In this document: positions 1 through 8,072 of the stretch, piece by piece | Position numbering within the stretch: position 1 is the first letter of the stretch | Layout of the letters: every line of letters starts with the position of its first letter | Source: JBFHFS01 sp041583495 | GTDB taxonomy: Bacteria; Bacteroidota; Bacteroidia; Bacteroidales; Marinilabiliaceae | DNA length: 64,000 bases | Assembly (NCBI GenBank): GCA_041583495.1 | Contig: JBFHFS010000003.1 | Location: forward strand, 129,276 to 193,275 | Direction: 5' to 3' | The notes under the pieces: model-generated | What the model was told of the DNA's origin: nothing | The model's database searches: none | Seen by the model: the letters and a program-made list of their open reading frames with translations, nothing else | Translations under genes and position numbers: made by a program

Positions 1-268
1 CCTGCACGGAAATGGGAAACGAAAGATCTATCTGGGAAGCCTGCGGAAGATAACCAATCGAAGGAGGGCCTGAAGGGTAAATCACCTTCCCCCCGAAAGG
101 CTGGATAATCCCCAACAGCAATTTCGACAAGGTGGTCTTGCCGCCTCCATTGGGTCCTATAACGCCGATAAAATCAGTTGGATACACATCCAGATTCACA
201 TCCTCCAGCACCATTAACCCATCATAACCGGCGCTGACACTTTTTACAGAAATTAAGGGTGTTGGCAT
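1..268 (-). CDS. znuC: metal ABC transporter ATP-binding protein, 3' part cut by window edge
   Basis: This is the N-terminal 89 codons of an ABC ATPase; the rest lies beyond the left edge. The protein opens MPTPLISVKSVSAGYDG and carries a clear Walker A loop, GPNGGGKT, near residues 43-50. A Q-loop-like stretch (GYLPQASQID) lies near the cut. It follows the zinc/manganese-type binding lipoprotein on the same strand with a 72-base gap, so it most likely powers the same uptake system from the cytoplasmic face of the membrane. The permease gene would be expected further left. The metal (Zn, Mn or Fe) cannot be decided from this fragment. The start is the only ATG with a full ABC N-terminus. Confidence 0.85.
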   Translation of the reverse strand, partial: MPTPLISVKSVSAGYDGLMVLEDVNLDVYPTDFIGVIGPNGGGKTTLSKLLLGIIQPFGGKVIYPSGPPSIGYLPQASQIDLSFPISVQ

Positions 269-340
269 AGCGCAATATTATTTTTAGGCTTCCTTGGAGA
301 AAGGTTCAAAATACGAAAAACAATTAACAATTGGCCTCCA

Positions 341-1258
341 TTATCGGAGGTACTGCTCAAAAAGGGCGGTAATATGGTCCATATTGCCGAACCAGTCATA
401 GGAGAGGGGATTGATCACCTCCAAATGAGCCCCGGTCTCCTCGCTCACCAGTTGGGCATTACGTTTGTCAAACTCCTCCTGAATAAACAGGAGTTTGATA
501 TTTTCGGCACGTGCCTCGTCAATCAGGTTTTTCAGGGCTTGGGGCGAAGGCTCTTTGCCCTCATATTCCATGGAGAGTTGTTCAAGGCCGTAGTCCCGCG
601 CCAGGTAGGTGAGGGCGGGATGAAAGATCATAAACTTACGGGAAGTGAGTTCCCGGCAGAGGTTCTGCAATGTTTCGTCCCGCTGCTGAACCTCACTAAC
701 AAGCTCCACATAACGGGCATTTATCGAGTCGGACAGGGAGGGCCAGGAGGAAACCATGGCGGCCTTTAGTGCCGGTAAAAACCGGAGCACCTCCCGGGGT
801 GACATCCAGATGTGAGGGTCGACTCCTCCCTCATGCACATGGTCGCCATGCACAGACTCTTCCCCGCGAATAAGGGCCGATCCATCAGAAAGATCGACCA
901 CTTTCATTTGCGGATTCAACTCCACCAAACGATCCATCCATGCCTGCTCGAAGCCCACATACCCAACCTTAACATAAAGCTGAGCGCCCGACATCTGCCT
1001 AATCTGTCCCGGGGTGGGCGAATAGGTGGCCGGATTCGCTCCCTGGGGCACCATCACGCCAACCTCCACGGCATCTCCGGCCAGGCGGTTCATAAAACCC
1101 TGGACAGGCAAAAGGGTTGTGGTAGCGGTTTCCTTCCCCTCACCGGGTTTTTTTAATCCGCATCCGCTGAGCGAAAGAAACAACAGGACAACCACCAACA
1201 GAAGGTTACGAATAGCATTTGAGCTTTGCAGACAAAAGCGTTTGAGGTGTCTTCTCAT
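341..1258 (-). CDS. znuA: zinc/manganese-type ABC transporter substrate-binding lipoprotein
   Basis: A 305-residue cluster A-I metal-binding protein that captures a divalent metal for the neighbouring ABC ATPase. A signal sequence with a long hydrophobic core ends in a lipobox (LSGC, lipidated Cys33), so it should be membrane-anchored outside the inner membrane. Family landmarks are DPHIWMSP with a metal-ligand His, FHPALTYLARDYGL with a second His, and an acidic C-terminal region. A short His-rich stretch (HGDHVHEGG) sits just before DPHIW, as in zinc-type members. The usual first His ligand (NPHxYEP in ZnuA/TroA) is replaced: the sequence reads NPATYSPTP. The gene starts 18 bases after obg and is probably in the hpt-adk-obg transcript. 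Confidence 0.85.
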   Translation of the reverse strand: MRRHLKRFCLQSSNAIRNLLLVVVLLFLSLSGCGLKKPGEGKETATTTLLPVQGFMNRLAGDAVEVGVMVPQGANPATYSPTPGQIRQMSGAQLYVKVGYVGFEQAWMDRLVELNPQMKVVDLSDGSALIRGEESVHGDHVHEGGVDPHIWMSPREVLRFLPALKAAMVSSWPSLSDSINARYVELVSEVQQRDETLQNLCRELTSRKFMIFHPALTYLARDYGLEQLSMEYEGKEPSPQALKNLIDEARAENIKLLFIQEEFDKRNAQLVSEETGAHLEVINPLSYDWFGNMDHITALFEQYLR

Positions 1259-1276
1259 TGCAAATAAGTTCTTTAA

Positions 1277-2281
1277 TTACATCCCTTGATTGGACCGTTC
1301 AAGCTCCTTCCAAACCATATCTTTTAACTGGGAAAGACCCTGCTGGGTGACCGATGAAAAGAATACATGGGGTATGTTAGGAAGATCTTGTTCAATTTCA
1401 GCCTGGAGCTCGTCATCAATCATATCGATTTTCGAAATGGCCAACAACCGTTGTTTATCGAGGAGTTCGGGGTTAAACTGTTTAAGCTCGTTAAGAAGAA
1501 TCAGATACTCTTTATGGATATCATCGCTATCGGCAGGAACCATAAACAACAATATGGAGTTTCGTTCAATATGACGAAGGAAACGCAGTCCCAGACCCCG
1601 CCCCTCGTGAGCACCTTCAATGATTCCGGGAATGTCGGCCATGACAAACGAACGATGATCGCGATACTCAACAATACCCAGGTTGGGCACAATGGTTGTA
1701 AAGGGATAGTTTCCGATCTCTGGTCGGGCAGCACTCACCACCGATAGCAGGGTCGATTTCCCTGCATTAGGGAAGCCCACTAATCCAACATCGGCCAAAA
1801 CCTTGAGTTCCAGCACGGCAGCCATCTCCACTTCAGCCTCGCCCGGCTGGGCATAACGGGGCGCCTGGTTGGTAGCGGACTTGAAATGGGTGTTTCCCAA
1901 CCCACCACGACCACCTTTTATCAGAATCACCTCTTCCCCATCGCGGGTAATTTCAAACAAGACTTCATTCGTTTCTGCATCACGGGCCACCGTACCCAGT
2001 GGCACCTCAATGTATTTATCCTCACCGGTTAAACCACTGGAGCCCTGACGGCTTCCGGATCCACCATGCCCGGCAAAGATATGCCTTTGGTACTTCAGGT
2101 GAACCAATGTCCACAGGTTGCGGTTGCCCCGCAGGATGATGTGTCCGCCCCGGCCGCCATCTCCACCATCGGGTCCCCCCTTAGCCTCAAATTTTTCGCG
2201 TCGGAAGTGCCTGGAACCGGCTCCTCCACGTCCTGACCGGCAAAAAATCTTCACATAATCAACAAAATTGGATGCCGACAT
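1277..2281 (-). CDS. obg: Obg family GTPase
   Basis: An essential ribosome-associated GTPase of 334 residues. The N-terminal Obg fold (about 1-160) has the typical glycine-rich runs (GGPDGGDGGRGG, GGRGGLGNTHF). The G domain follows with G1 GFPNAGKST (169-177), G3 DIPGIIEGA, G4 SKID and a G5-like FFSS. There is no C-terminal OCT domain, which fits the short form. It is involved in large-subunit assembly and stress-linked GTP sensing in studied bacteria. It sits 64 bases after adk in the order hpt-adk-obg, a linkage common in Bacteroidota, which ties purine nucleotide supply to a GTP-dependent ribosome factor. Confidence 0.95.
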   Translation of the reverse strand: MSASNFVDYVKIFCRSGRGGAGSRHFRREKFEAKGGPDGGDGGRGGHIILRGNRNLWTLVHLKYQRHIFAGHGGSGSRQGSSGLTGEDKYIEVPLGTVARDAETNEVLFEITRDGEEVILIKGGRGGLGNTHFKSATNQAPRYAQPGEAEVEMAAVLELKVLADVGLVGFPNAGKSTLLSVVSAARPEIGNYPFTTIVPNLGIVEYRDHRSFVMADIPGIIEGAHEGRGLGLRFLRHIERNSILLFMVPADSDDIHKEYLILLNELKQFNPELLDKQRLLAISKIDMIDDELQAEIEQDLPNIPHVFFSSVTQQGLSQLKDMVWKELERSNQGM

Positions 2282-2345
2282 AATATTTGTTTATGATTAA
2301 TGGTGGTTATCGATCCGGGAGCCCCAAAGGGGTGATCCAGTAAAA

Positions 2346-2930
2346 CTAAGCCTGCTTTTCAAGAACCGCATCAACCGCCTTGCAGATGCGTCCGAAGATT
2401 TGATCGATGCTACCGGTTCCCTCAATGGATTTATAGAGCCCCTCCTTTTTATAAAATTCTATTACCGAGGAGGTAATCTCATCATACACCGCAATGCGCT
2501 TTTGGATGGTTTCCAAATTATCATCGCTGCGTCCGGAGGTTTCCCCCCGTATCAATAATCGCTTTATGAGTTCTTCTCTGTCCACCTCCAGGTTCAACAT
2601 CACACTTACCTTCTGGTCCATGTCGGCGAATATCCCCTTGAGTGCCTCTGCCTGCTCTACGGTTCTGGGAAATCCATCGAGAATCACCCCATTAATTGCC
2701 CCCAAACCCTTCAGCAATTTACTGAGCATCTCGGTTATAAGTTGATCGGGCACCAGTTGCCCCTGATCAATATGTTTTTTAGCGATAATCCCCAGGGGAC
2801 TTCCACTCTTGATTTCGCGTCTTAACATATCTCCGGTTGAGATATGCTTTAATCCATATTGGTCAGTAATTTTCTCACTCTGAGTTCCCTTCCCTGATCC
2901 GGGGGCCCCAAAAATTACTACGTTCAACAT
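2346..2930 (-). CDS. adk: adenylate kinase
   Basis: Converts ATP plus AMP to two ADP in the cytoplasm. The 194-residue protein begins MLNVVIFGAPGSGKGTQ, with the P-loop at residues 8-16, followed by the AMP-binding stretch HISTGDMLRREIK and DGFPRTVEQAEAL. The LID region (RGETSGRSDDNLETIQKR) is short and has no four-cysteine zinc site, so this is the short-LID form, not the long E. coli-type enzyme. It lies 14 bases after hpt and 64 bases before obg, so the three genes are probably one transcript. Confidence 0.95.
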   Translation of the reverse strand: MLNVVIFGAPGSGKGTQSEKITDQYGLKHISTGDMLRREIKSGSPLGIIAKKHIDQGQLVPDQLITEMLSKLLKGLGAINGVILDGFPRTVEQAEALKGIFADMDQKVSVMLNLEVDREELIKRLLIRGETSGRSDDNLETIQKRIAVYDEITSSVIEFYKKEGLYKSIEGTGSIDQIFGRICKAVDAVLEKQA

Positions 2931-2944
2931 ACTAAAACGGTAAA

Positions 2945-3481
2945 TTATTCAACAACACTATATATATCAGGTAAGTTACGACCATAACCGTCGTAATCCA
3001 ATCCATATCCAACAATAAATTTATCCGGAATCTCCATGCCCACATAATCCAGATTAACCGGGTGCAGACAGGCATCGGGTTTAAACAAAAGAGTAGCCAC
3101 CTTCAATTCCTTAACACCTTTGTCTTTCAGCTGTTTGATCGTGTTATTAACGGTAACACCAGTATCCACAATATCTTCGAGTAATACCACTGTACGACCG
3201 GTAAGGTCTTCATCCAATCCGAAGATCTCCCGAACCTTTCCGGTTGAGCCCATCCCTCTGTAAGAGGAAAGTTTCACGAAACTGATTTGACACGGGAATT
3301 CAATCAATTTCATCAAATCGGCCGAAAACATAAATGATCCATTTAAGATACAAACCATCAGGGGATTTTTCCCTTCCAGGTCTCTATTAATTTTCTCAGC
3401 CATTTGCCAAAGAACCTTTTTAAGGTCACTGGCAGGGATTGAAAGCTGAAACTCCTTGTCTAAAAGCTTGATACGTTTCAT
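2945..3481 (-). CDS. hpt: hypoxanthine phosphoribosyltransferase
   Basis: A purine-salvage enzyme joining hypoxanthine or guanine to PRPP, 178 residues. The type I phosphoribosyltransferase PRPP motif VVLLEDIVDTGVTV is clear in the middle, preceded by a flexible loop (SSYRGMGSTGKV) and followed by the base-binding C-terminal part (DKFIVGYGLDYDGYGRNLPDIY). It is the first gene of the leftward hpt-adk-obg-znuA-znuC set. A TAnnTTTG box stands 27-34 bases upstream of the ATG. It diverges from purE, so salvage and de novo purine genes share one intergenic region of 123 bases. Confidence 0.93.
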   Translation of the reverse strand: MKRIKLLDKEFQLSIPASDLKKVLWQMAEKINRDLEGKNPLMVCILNGSFMFSADLMKLIEFPCQISFVKLSSYRGMGSTGKVREIFGLDEDLTGRTVVLLEDIVDTGVTVNNTIKQLKDKGVKELKVATLLFKPDACLHPVNLDYVGMEIPDKFIVGYGLDYDGYGRNLPDIYSVVE

Positions 3482-3507
3482 GGGCCTTTTTTACGATTTA
3501 TAAACCG

Positions 3508-3515
3508 CAAAAGTA
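3508..3515 (-). promoter_or_regulatory. -7 promoter box for hpt operon
   Basis: On the minus strand this reads TACTTTTG, an exact match to the Bacteroidota -7 consensus TAnnTTTG, 27 bases upstream of the hpt start. No good -33 TTG is seen at the expected spacing. It would start the leftward hpt-adk-obg-znuAC transcript. Confidence 0.5.
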
Positions 3516-3557
3516 TAAAAATTTGAGCAGAGAAGGGTGTTTTTGACCAGAGTTCCT

Positions 3558-3565
3558 TAAATTTG
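3558..3565 (+). promoter_or_regulatory. -7 promoter box for purE
   Basis: Reads TAAATTTG, an exact match to TAnnTTTG, 39 bases before the purE ATG. It stands back to back with the hpt box, 42 bases away. No -33 TTG is visible at 17-23 bases. Confidence 0.45.
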
Positions 3566-3604
3566 TCCTTTTAACAATCATTCATTCATAAAAAGGAAAA
3601 GAGT

Positions 3605-4117
3605 ATGAAAGCCAGGATCAGCATCATAATGGGAAGTACCTCCGACTTAGGAGTGATGGAGAAAGCAGCAAAAATTTTAAATGATTTTCAGATTCCCTTC
3701 GAGATCAATGCCCTTTCTGCCCATCGCACCCCCGAGCAAGTCATGACATTTGCACGTGATGCCTACGACCGCGGCATCAGGGTAATCATTGCCGGTGCCG
3801 GCGGCGCCGCACACCTGCCCGGCGTAATTGCTGCACTTACCCCCCTCCCGGTTATCGGTGTTCCCATAAAAGCCTCTATTTCCATTGATGGGTGGGATTC
3901 CATCCTCTCTATTCTTCAGATGCCTCCAGGAATACCTGTGGCCACCGTTGGTCTCGACGGAGCACAAAACGCCGGCATCCTGGCGGCACAGATTCTGGCT
4001 ACCGGCGAACCTGAAACTTATGAGAAAGTGAAGAATTATAAAGAAAGCCTCTCCCAAAAAATTGAACTGGCCAATAAGGAACTCGGAAAGATAAAATTCG
4101 ATTTTAAAACCAACTAA
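3605..4117 (+). CDS. purE: N5-carboxyaminoimidazole ribonucleotide mutase
   Basis: The class I PurE catalytic subunit of de novo purine synthesis, which moves the carboxyl group of N5-CAIR to give CAIR. It is 170 residues, the usual length. The phosphate-binding start IIMGSTSDLGVMEKAAKIL and the catalytic-His motif SAHRTPEQ are present, then a glycine-rich core (IAGAGGAAHLPGVIAALT) and the long C-terminal helix. It is transcribed away from hpt and followed after only two bases by pdxH, so the two are very probably one message. Confidence 0.95.
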   Translation: MKARISIIMGSTSDLGVMEKAAKILNDFQIPFEINALSAHRTPEQVMTFARDAYDRGIRVIIAGAGGAAHLPGVIAALTPLPVIGVPIKASISIDGWDSILSILQMPPGIPVATVGLDGAQNAGILAAQILATGEPETYEKVKNYKESLSQKIELANKELGKIKFDFKTN

Positions 4118-4119
4118 TA

Positions 4120-4761
4120 TTGAATCCCGATTACGCCAACATAAGGAAGAATTACCAGCACCTCACGCTAAGTCTTGACGACCTTGAGGCCTCCCCGCTC
4201 CTGCAACTGGATAAATGGCTGCGGGAGGCCATCGAGGTACAACATCCCGAGCCCACGGCCATCTCTCTGGCCACGGCAGACTCCCACGGTCAGCCATCGT
4301 TACGCATCGTGCTCGCCAAAGATGTTTCTGCAAAGGGGGTCAGCTTTTTTACCAATTATGAAAGCCGAAAGGGACAGGAGCTGGAAAAAAATCCGTTGGC
4401 AGCCATTACTTTTTTTTGGGTGCTCCTGGAACGCCAGGTCAGGCTGGAGGGATGCATCGAAAAACTGCCCGCCTCCGAATCGGATGCTTATTTTTCCAGC
4501 CGCCCCCGTCAAAGCCAGCTGGGAGCGTGGGCTTCGAACCAAAGCAAAGTAGTCTCTTCATATCAACATCTGGAAGCCCGGTTTAAAGAGATTGAGAATC
4601 GTTTTGAGGGTAAACCGGTGCCAAGACCGCCATACTGGGGCGGATACCTCTTAACGCCCCATCGGGTCGAGTTCTGGCAGGGACGCCCCAACCGGATGCA
4701 CAATCGGTTCCTTTACCAAAAAGAGTCGCACCAATGGCACATCAGCCACCTGGCTCCCTGA
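4120..4761 (+). CDS. pdxH: pyridoxamine 5'-phosphate oxidase
   Basis: An FMN enzyme oxidising pyridoxine/pyridoxamine phosphate to PLP, 213 residues. The start is a TTG only two bases after the purE stop. It is chosen because the protein then opens NPDYANIRKNYQHLTLSLDD, the normal PdxH N-terminus. Landmarks are the FMN/PLP part TNYESRKGQEL, SRPRQSQLGAWASNQS, and the C-terminal signature PPYWGGYLLTPHRVEFWQG with RMHNRFLY. PLP is needed by the MetY and dehydratase genes elsewhere in the window. A non-ATG start right behind purE suggests translational coupling. Confidence 0.93.
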   Translation: MNPDYANIRKNYQHLTLSLDDLEASPLLQLDKWLREAIEVQHPEPTAISLATADSHGQPSLRIVLAKDVSAKGVSFFTNYESRKGQELEKNPLAAITFFWVLLERQVRLEGCIEKLPASESDAYFSSRPRQSQLGAWASNQSKVVSSYQHLEARFKEIENRFEGKPVPRPPYWGGYLLTPHRVEFWQGRPNRMHNRFLYQKESHQWHISHLAP

Positions 4762-4913
4762 AAAAAGTAACGGTGTGATTTGTGTTTGTCCCCCGGCTTC
4801 GATTTCCATTTTTCACTTGCCGGAAAAGGCGTTTCCCAATCAAGTTGGATCAGGCTTCAAGCCAGCACGTTATCGATCGAATTATTCAGGAACAATATAG
4901 AAAGGACCAATCT

Positions 4914-5819
4914 TTATTTTGTGAGGGCCCCAAACAACTCCTCGAGAGAGGTCTCCTGTTGGTTCAATGTCAGCACCACCAGGTCGTTGTCCACAGCCAG
5001 ACGAAAGAGAGCGGGACGCAAGTCTTCCTGCTCACCAGTTGAAACCAGCCATCCATTTTCATGTCCCTTCACCCTCGACACACCCGGTATGGCATATAGT
5101 TTCTCAGGCGCCACAGGTCGGTCGTACTCCACAAAGACGGTTCTTACACCCGCATCAGGGCCCGACTCCATCCCGGCCAGTTCTCCATCGGCCACAACTT
5201 TTCCCTGGTTGATCACGATTACCCGATCGCAAATGGCACGCACTTCCTGCATGATGTGCGTGGAAAGCAAAACGGTTTTGGTTTTACCAATATTACTGAT
5301 CAGGTGTCGCACCTCCACGATCTGGTTGGGATCCAGTCCTGTTGTGGGTTCATCCAATACCAGGACCTCAGGATCGGGCAACAAGGCCTGAGCCAGACCT
5401 ACCCGTTGGCGAAACCCTTTCGATAACGCACCTATGCGCTTATGTCGCTCAGGCTTCAATCCGGTAAGCTCAATCATCTGCTCCACCCGTTCCCTTTTAT
5501 TACTTATCCGATACATCGAGGCCACAAACAAAAGATATTCGGCAACATACATGTCCAGATAAAGCGGGTTGTGTTCAGGCAGATAACCCATGCAGCGCCG
5601 AACAGCCATTTGATTACCTTCAACATTGAGTCCACAAACCTCGACACTACCTGAGGAAGCCGGAAGATACCCGGTAATGATCTTCATCATGGTAGACTTA
5701 CCCGCCCCATTAGGGCCCAAAAAACCGACCACCTGCCCTGCAGGAATGTTAAAATTAACCTCATCGAGTGCTTTTTGTTTTCCAAAAAACCGACTGACAT
5801 TTGAAACCGTTATTGACAT
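4914..5819 (-). CDS. gldA: gliding-associated ABC transporter ATP-binding protein GldA
   Basis: A 301-residue ABC ATPase. Walker A is GPNGAGKS near residues 35-42, the signature loop is LSKGFRQRVGLAQALL instead of LSGGQ, Walker B is VLVLDEPTTGLDPNQ, and the H-loop is LLSTHIMQEV. These features and the length match GldA, the ATPase that works with membrane proteins GldF and GldG in gliding Bacteroidota. Neither gldF nor gldG is beside it here. GldA alone does not prove that the cells glide, since many non-gliding relatives keep it. It converges on pdxH across about 150 bases. Confidence 0.8.
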   Translation of the reverse strand: MSITVSNVSRFFGKQKALDEVNFNIPAGQVVGFLGPNGAGKSTMMKIITGYLPASSGSVEVCGLNVEGNQMAVRRCMGYLPEHNPLYLDMYVAEYLLFVASMYRISNKRERVEQMIELTGLKPERHKRIGALSKGFRQRVGLAQALLPDPEVLVLDEPTTGLDPNQIVEVRHLISNIGKTKTVLLSTHIMQEVRAICDRVIVINQGKVVADGELAGMESGPDAGVRTVFVEYDRPVAPEKLYAIPGVSRVKGHENGWLVSTGEQEDLRPALFRLAVDNDLVVLTLNQQETSLEELFGALTK

Positions 5820-5838
5820 CCTAAAAAAGTATTTGTCC

Positions 5839-5846
5839 CAAAGTTA
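5839..5846 (-). promoter_or_regulatory. -7 promoter box for gldA
   Basis: The minus strand reads TAACTTTG, exact TAnnTTTG, 20 bases upstream of the gldA ATG. A TTG lies 15 bases further upstream (5862-5864 on the plus strand as CAA), slightly closer than usual. Confidence 0.45.
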
Positions 5847-6034
5847 TTAATTTTTATCCACCAACACCCAACCACCTGGATTAGCCGATGTTGAAAGATT
5901 AAAAAACCTTTAATCCTGCATCAACCCCCAAAAAGGAGCCCCGGGTTGCGATGTGATTACACCCGGCCGGGTGAACAGGCCTTCCAATAACAGGAAAAAT
6001 CACTAAAAAATCACGAAATTCATGAATAAGCTCC

Positions 6035-6042
6035 TAACTTTG
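6035..6042 (+). promoter_or_regulatory. -7 promoter box for ispG
   Basis: Reads TAACTTTG, exact TAnnTTTG, leaving a leader of only about 15 bases before the ispG ATG. No TTG is found at the usual -33 distance. Confidence 0.5.
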
Positions 6043-6063
6043 TAAGGTTTAATTCAAATAACC

Positions 6064-7944
6064 ATGCAACAAAGCAATTCCTTAATATTTTGCAAGTCGT
6101 TATTTCAATTCCAAAGGAATAAAACCATCCCGGTTAAAACGGGTTCCCTCACCATCGGCGGCGATGCACCGGTGAGGATTCAATCCATGACCACTACCAA
6201 CACCCTGGACACAGAGGCCACTGCCAATCAAACGATACGGATCGTGGAAGCCGGCGGAGAACTTGTGCGCATCACCACCCAGGGTCGTCGTGAAGCCGGG
6301 AATTTAAAAGCCATAAAAGAAGTTCTAAAAGCCAAGGGGTGCAGTGTCCCTCTGGTGGCGGATGTTCATTTCAACCCCAATGCAGCTGAGATAGCCGCCA
6401 CCTGGGTAGAAAAGGTCAGGATAAACCCGGGCAACTTCGCAGGAGGGGCAAAAAAATTCAGACAAATTGCGGTCTCCTCTTCCGAAGAAGCTGCAGAGCT
6501 TGATCTGACCCGGTCGCGACTGAAAAGCTTCCTCCAGATCTGCAAAACCCACGGCACCGCCATCCGTATCGGGACCAACCACGGAAGCCTTTCCGATCGC
6601 ATCATGTCACAATATGGCGACACCCCCCAGGGCATGGTGGAGTCGTGCATGGAATATCTGCGCCTTTGCCGGGAAGAAAATTTTCACGACATCGTATTGA
6701 GTATTAAATCGAGCAACACCAGGATAATGGTACACACCGTGCGACTCCTGGTGGCCCGAATGGACCATGAGAAGATGTATTATCCCATTCATCTGGGGGT
6801 AACGGAAGCCGGCAGTGGCGAGGACGGGCGACTAAAATCGGCCGTGGGCATCGGAGCCTTGATGGCCGATGGAATTGGGGATACCATTAGAGTCTCCCTC
6901 ACCGAAGCCCCCGAAAAGGAGATTCCCGTAGCTCGAAAACTGGCCGGCTACATAGCTCAGCGACACCACCACCAGGCCATTCAGCCTGTCTCCACCCGGC
7001 ACTACCACCCCTTCGACTATAAAAAAAGGGTTTCCCATCCCGTTCTCATTGCCGGCGGGGAGCAACCTGCCGTGGTCCTGGCCGATGTGCGTGAAAGAAA
7101 CGCTGTTGAAGCTAAACAGGAGACACCCGACCTGGTGCTGTGCGACCGTCCGGACCAAATTCTGCCCGGCACCTGGACCAATGTTACCCGGGTGGTTCCT
7201 TTTCAGAAACTGCCCACAACGATCCTCCCGGGGATCATCCCCTTTTTCGAAGAAGGACAGCAACCCGCATGGAAAGCCTGCCAGGGACCCTCTCTTTTTC
7301 AGATAAGCTACCCGGCACTCACCTCCGAAATGTGCGCCGACTTAAAAAAGAAACCCGAAACCATCCTCCTGTTAAGCACCCAAAACCTAAACGGAACCGC
7401 TGAACAACGGGCCTTTTTCCTGAAGATGGAAGAAGTGGCTTTGACCCATCCGGTGATCGTACACAGGAACTACGAAGAGACCGATGGGGAAACACTTCAG
7501 GTGAAAGCCGCTGCCGACACGGGGCTGTTGTTTCTCGACGGATACGGCGATGGCATTTGTATCACGGCACCCGCCCAGGCTCTTTCCACAGTGGTTTCCC
7601 TTCAGTTTGGGATACTCCAGGCCTCGAGGGTGCGCTTTTCCAAAACCGAATACATCTCCTGTCCGGGTTGCGGCCGCACCCTTTTCGATCTGCAGAAGGC
7701 CGCCACCCTCGTGCAAAACCAAACAGCCCATTTAAAAGGATTGAAAATCGCCATCATGGGATGCGTCGTTAATGGCATCGGGGAGATGGCAGATGCAGAT
7801 TACGGCTATGTCGGGGCCGGCCCGGGCCGCATATCGCTCTACCGAAACCGCGAATTGGTGAAACGAAATGTGCCTGAAAAAGAAGCTGTATCTGAGCTAA
7901 TTCAACTCATTAAAGAACACAATGACTGGACCGACCCCTCTTGA
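6064..7944 (+). CDS. ispG: 4-hydroxy-3-methylbut-2-enyl diphosphate synthase, long form
   Basis: The penultimate enzyme of the MEP isoprenoid pathway, turning MEcPP into HMBPP with a 4Fe-4S cluster. The N-terminal TIM barrel starts at KTGSLTIGGDAPVRIQSMTTTNT. The C-terminal ferredoxin-like domain holds the cluster cysteines C533, C536 (CPGC) and C567 (MGCVVNGIGE), with the ligand Glu at 574. At 626 residues it is far longer than the roughly 370-residue E. coli enzyme. The extra block, roughly residues 300-500, is the inserted domain known from plants, Chlamydia and Bacteroidota. The next pathway enzyme, IspH, lies about 11 kb away. Confidence 0.95.
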   Translation: MQQSNSLIFCKSLFQFQRNKTIPVKTGSLTIGGDAPVRIQSMTTTNTLDTEATANQTIRIVEAGGELVRITTQGRREAGNLKAIKEVLKAKGCSVPLVADVHFNPNAAEIAATWVEKVRINPGNFAGGAKKFRQIAVSSSEEAAELDLTRSRLKSFLQICKTHGTAIRIGTNHGSLSDRIMSQYGDTPQGMVESCMEYLRLCREENFHDIVLSIKSSNTRIMVHTVRLLVARMDHEKMYYPIHLGVTEAGSGEDGRLKSAVGIGALMADGIGDTIRVSLTEAPEKEIPVARKLAGYIAQRHHHQAIQPVSTRHYHPFDYKKRVSHPVLIAGGEQPAVVLADVRERNAVEAKQETPDLVLCDRPDQILPGTWTNVTRVVPFQKLPTTILPGIIPFFEEGQQPAWKACQGPSLFQISYPALTSEMCADLKKKPETILLLSTQNLNGTAEQRAFFLKMEEVALTHPVIVHRNYEETDGETLQVKAAADTGLLFLDGYGDGICITAPAQALSTVVSLQFGILQASRVRFSKTEYISCPGCGRTLFDLQKAATLVQNQTAHLKGLKIAIMGCVVNGIGEMADADYGYVGAGPGRISLYRNRELVKRNVPEKEAVSELIQLIKEHNDWTDPS

Positions 7945-7995
7945 CAAAAAGACAGGTCAAAGAAGAATAAAAAAAATCCCAGCCGGCCCAAAAAA

Positions 7996-8003
7996 TATTT
8001 TTG
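7996..8003 (+). promoter_or_regulatory. -7 promoter box for the 8073 gene
   Basis: Reads TATTTTTG, exact TAnnTTTG, about 70 bases before the chosen ATG. It supports the start at 8073 over a TTG at 8001, which overlaps the box itself. Confidence 0.4.
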
Positions 8004-8072
8004 CCGGATGACACATATTTTATTAAATTGCAACTCACTTTAATACTAAACCCGATTCTACGAAACTGTTTC

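Noticed and set aside
4762..4913. Terminator between pdxH and gldA
   Set aside because: No stable stem with a T-run was found on either strand.
7941..7970. Terminator after ispG
   Set aside because: Only a five-pair hairpin and no T-run; too weak to support.
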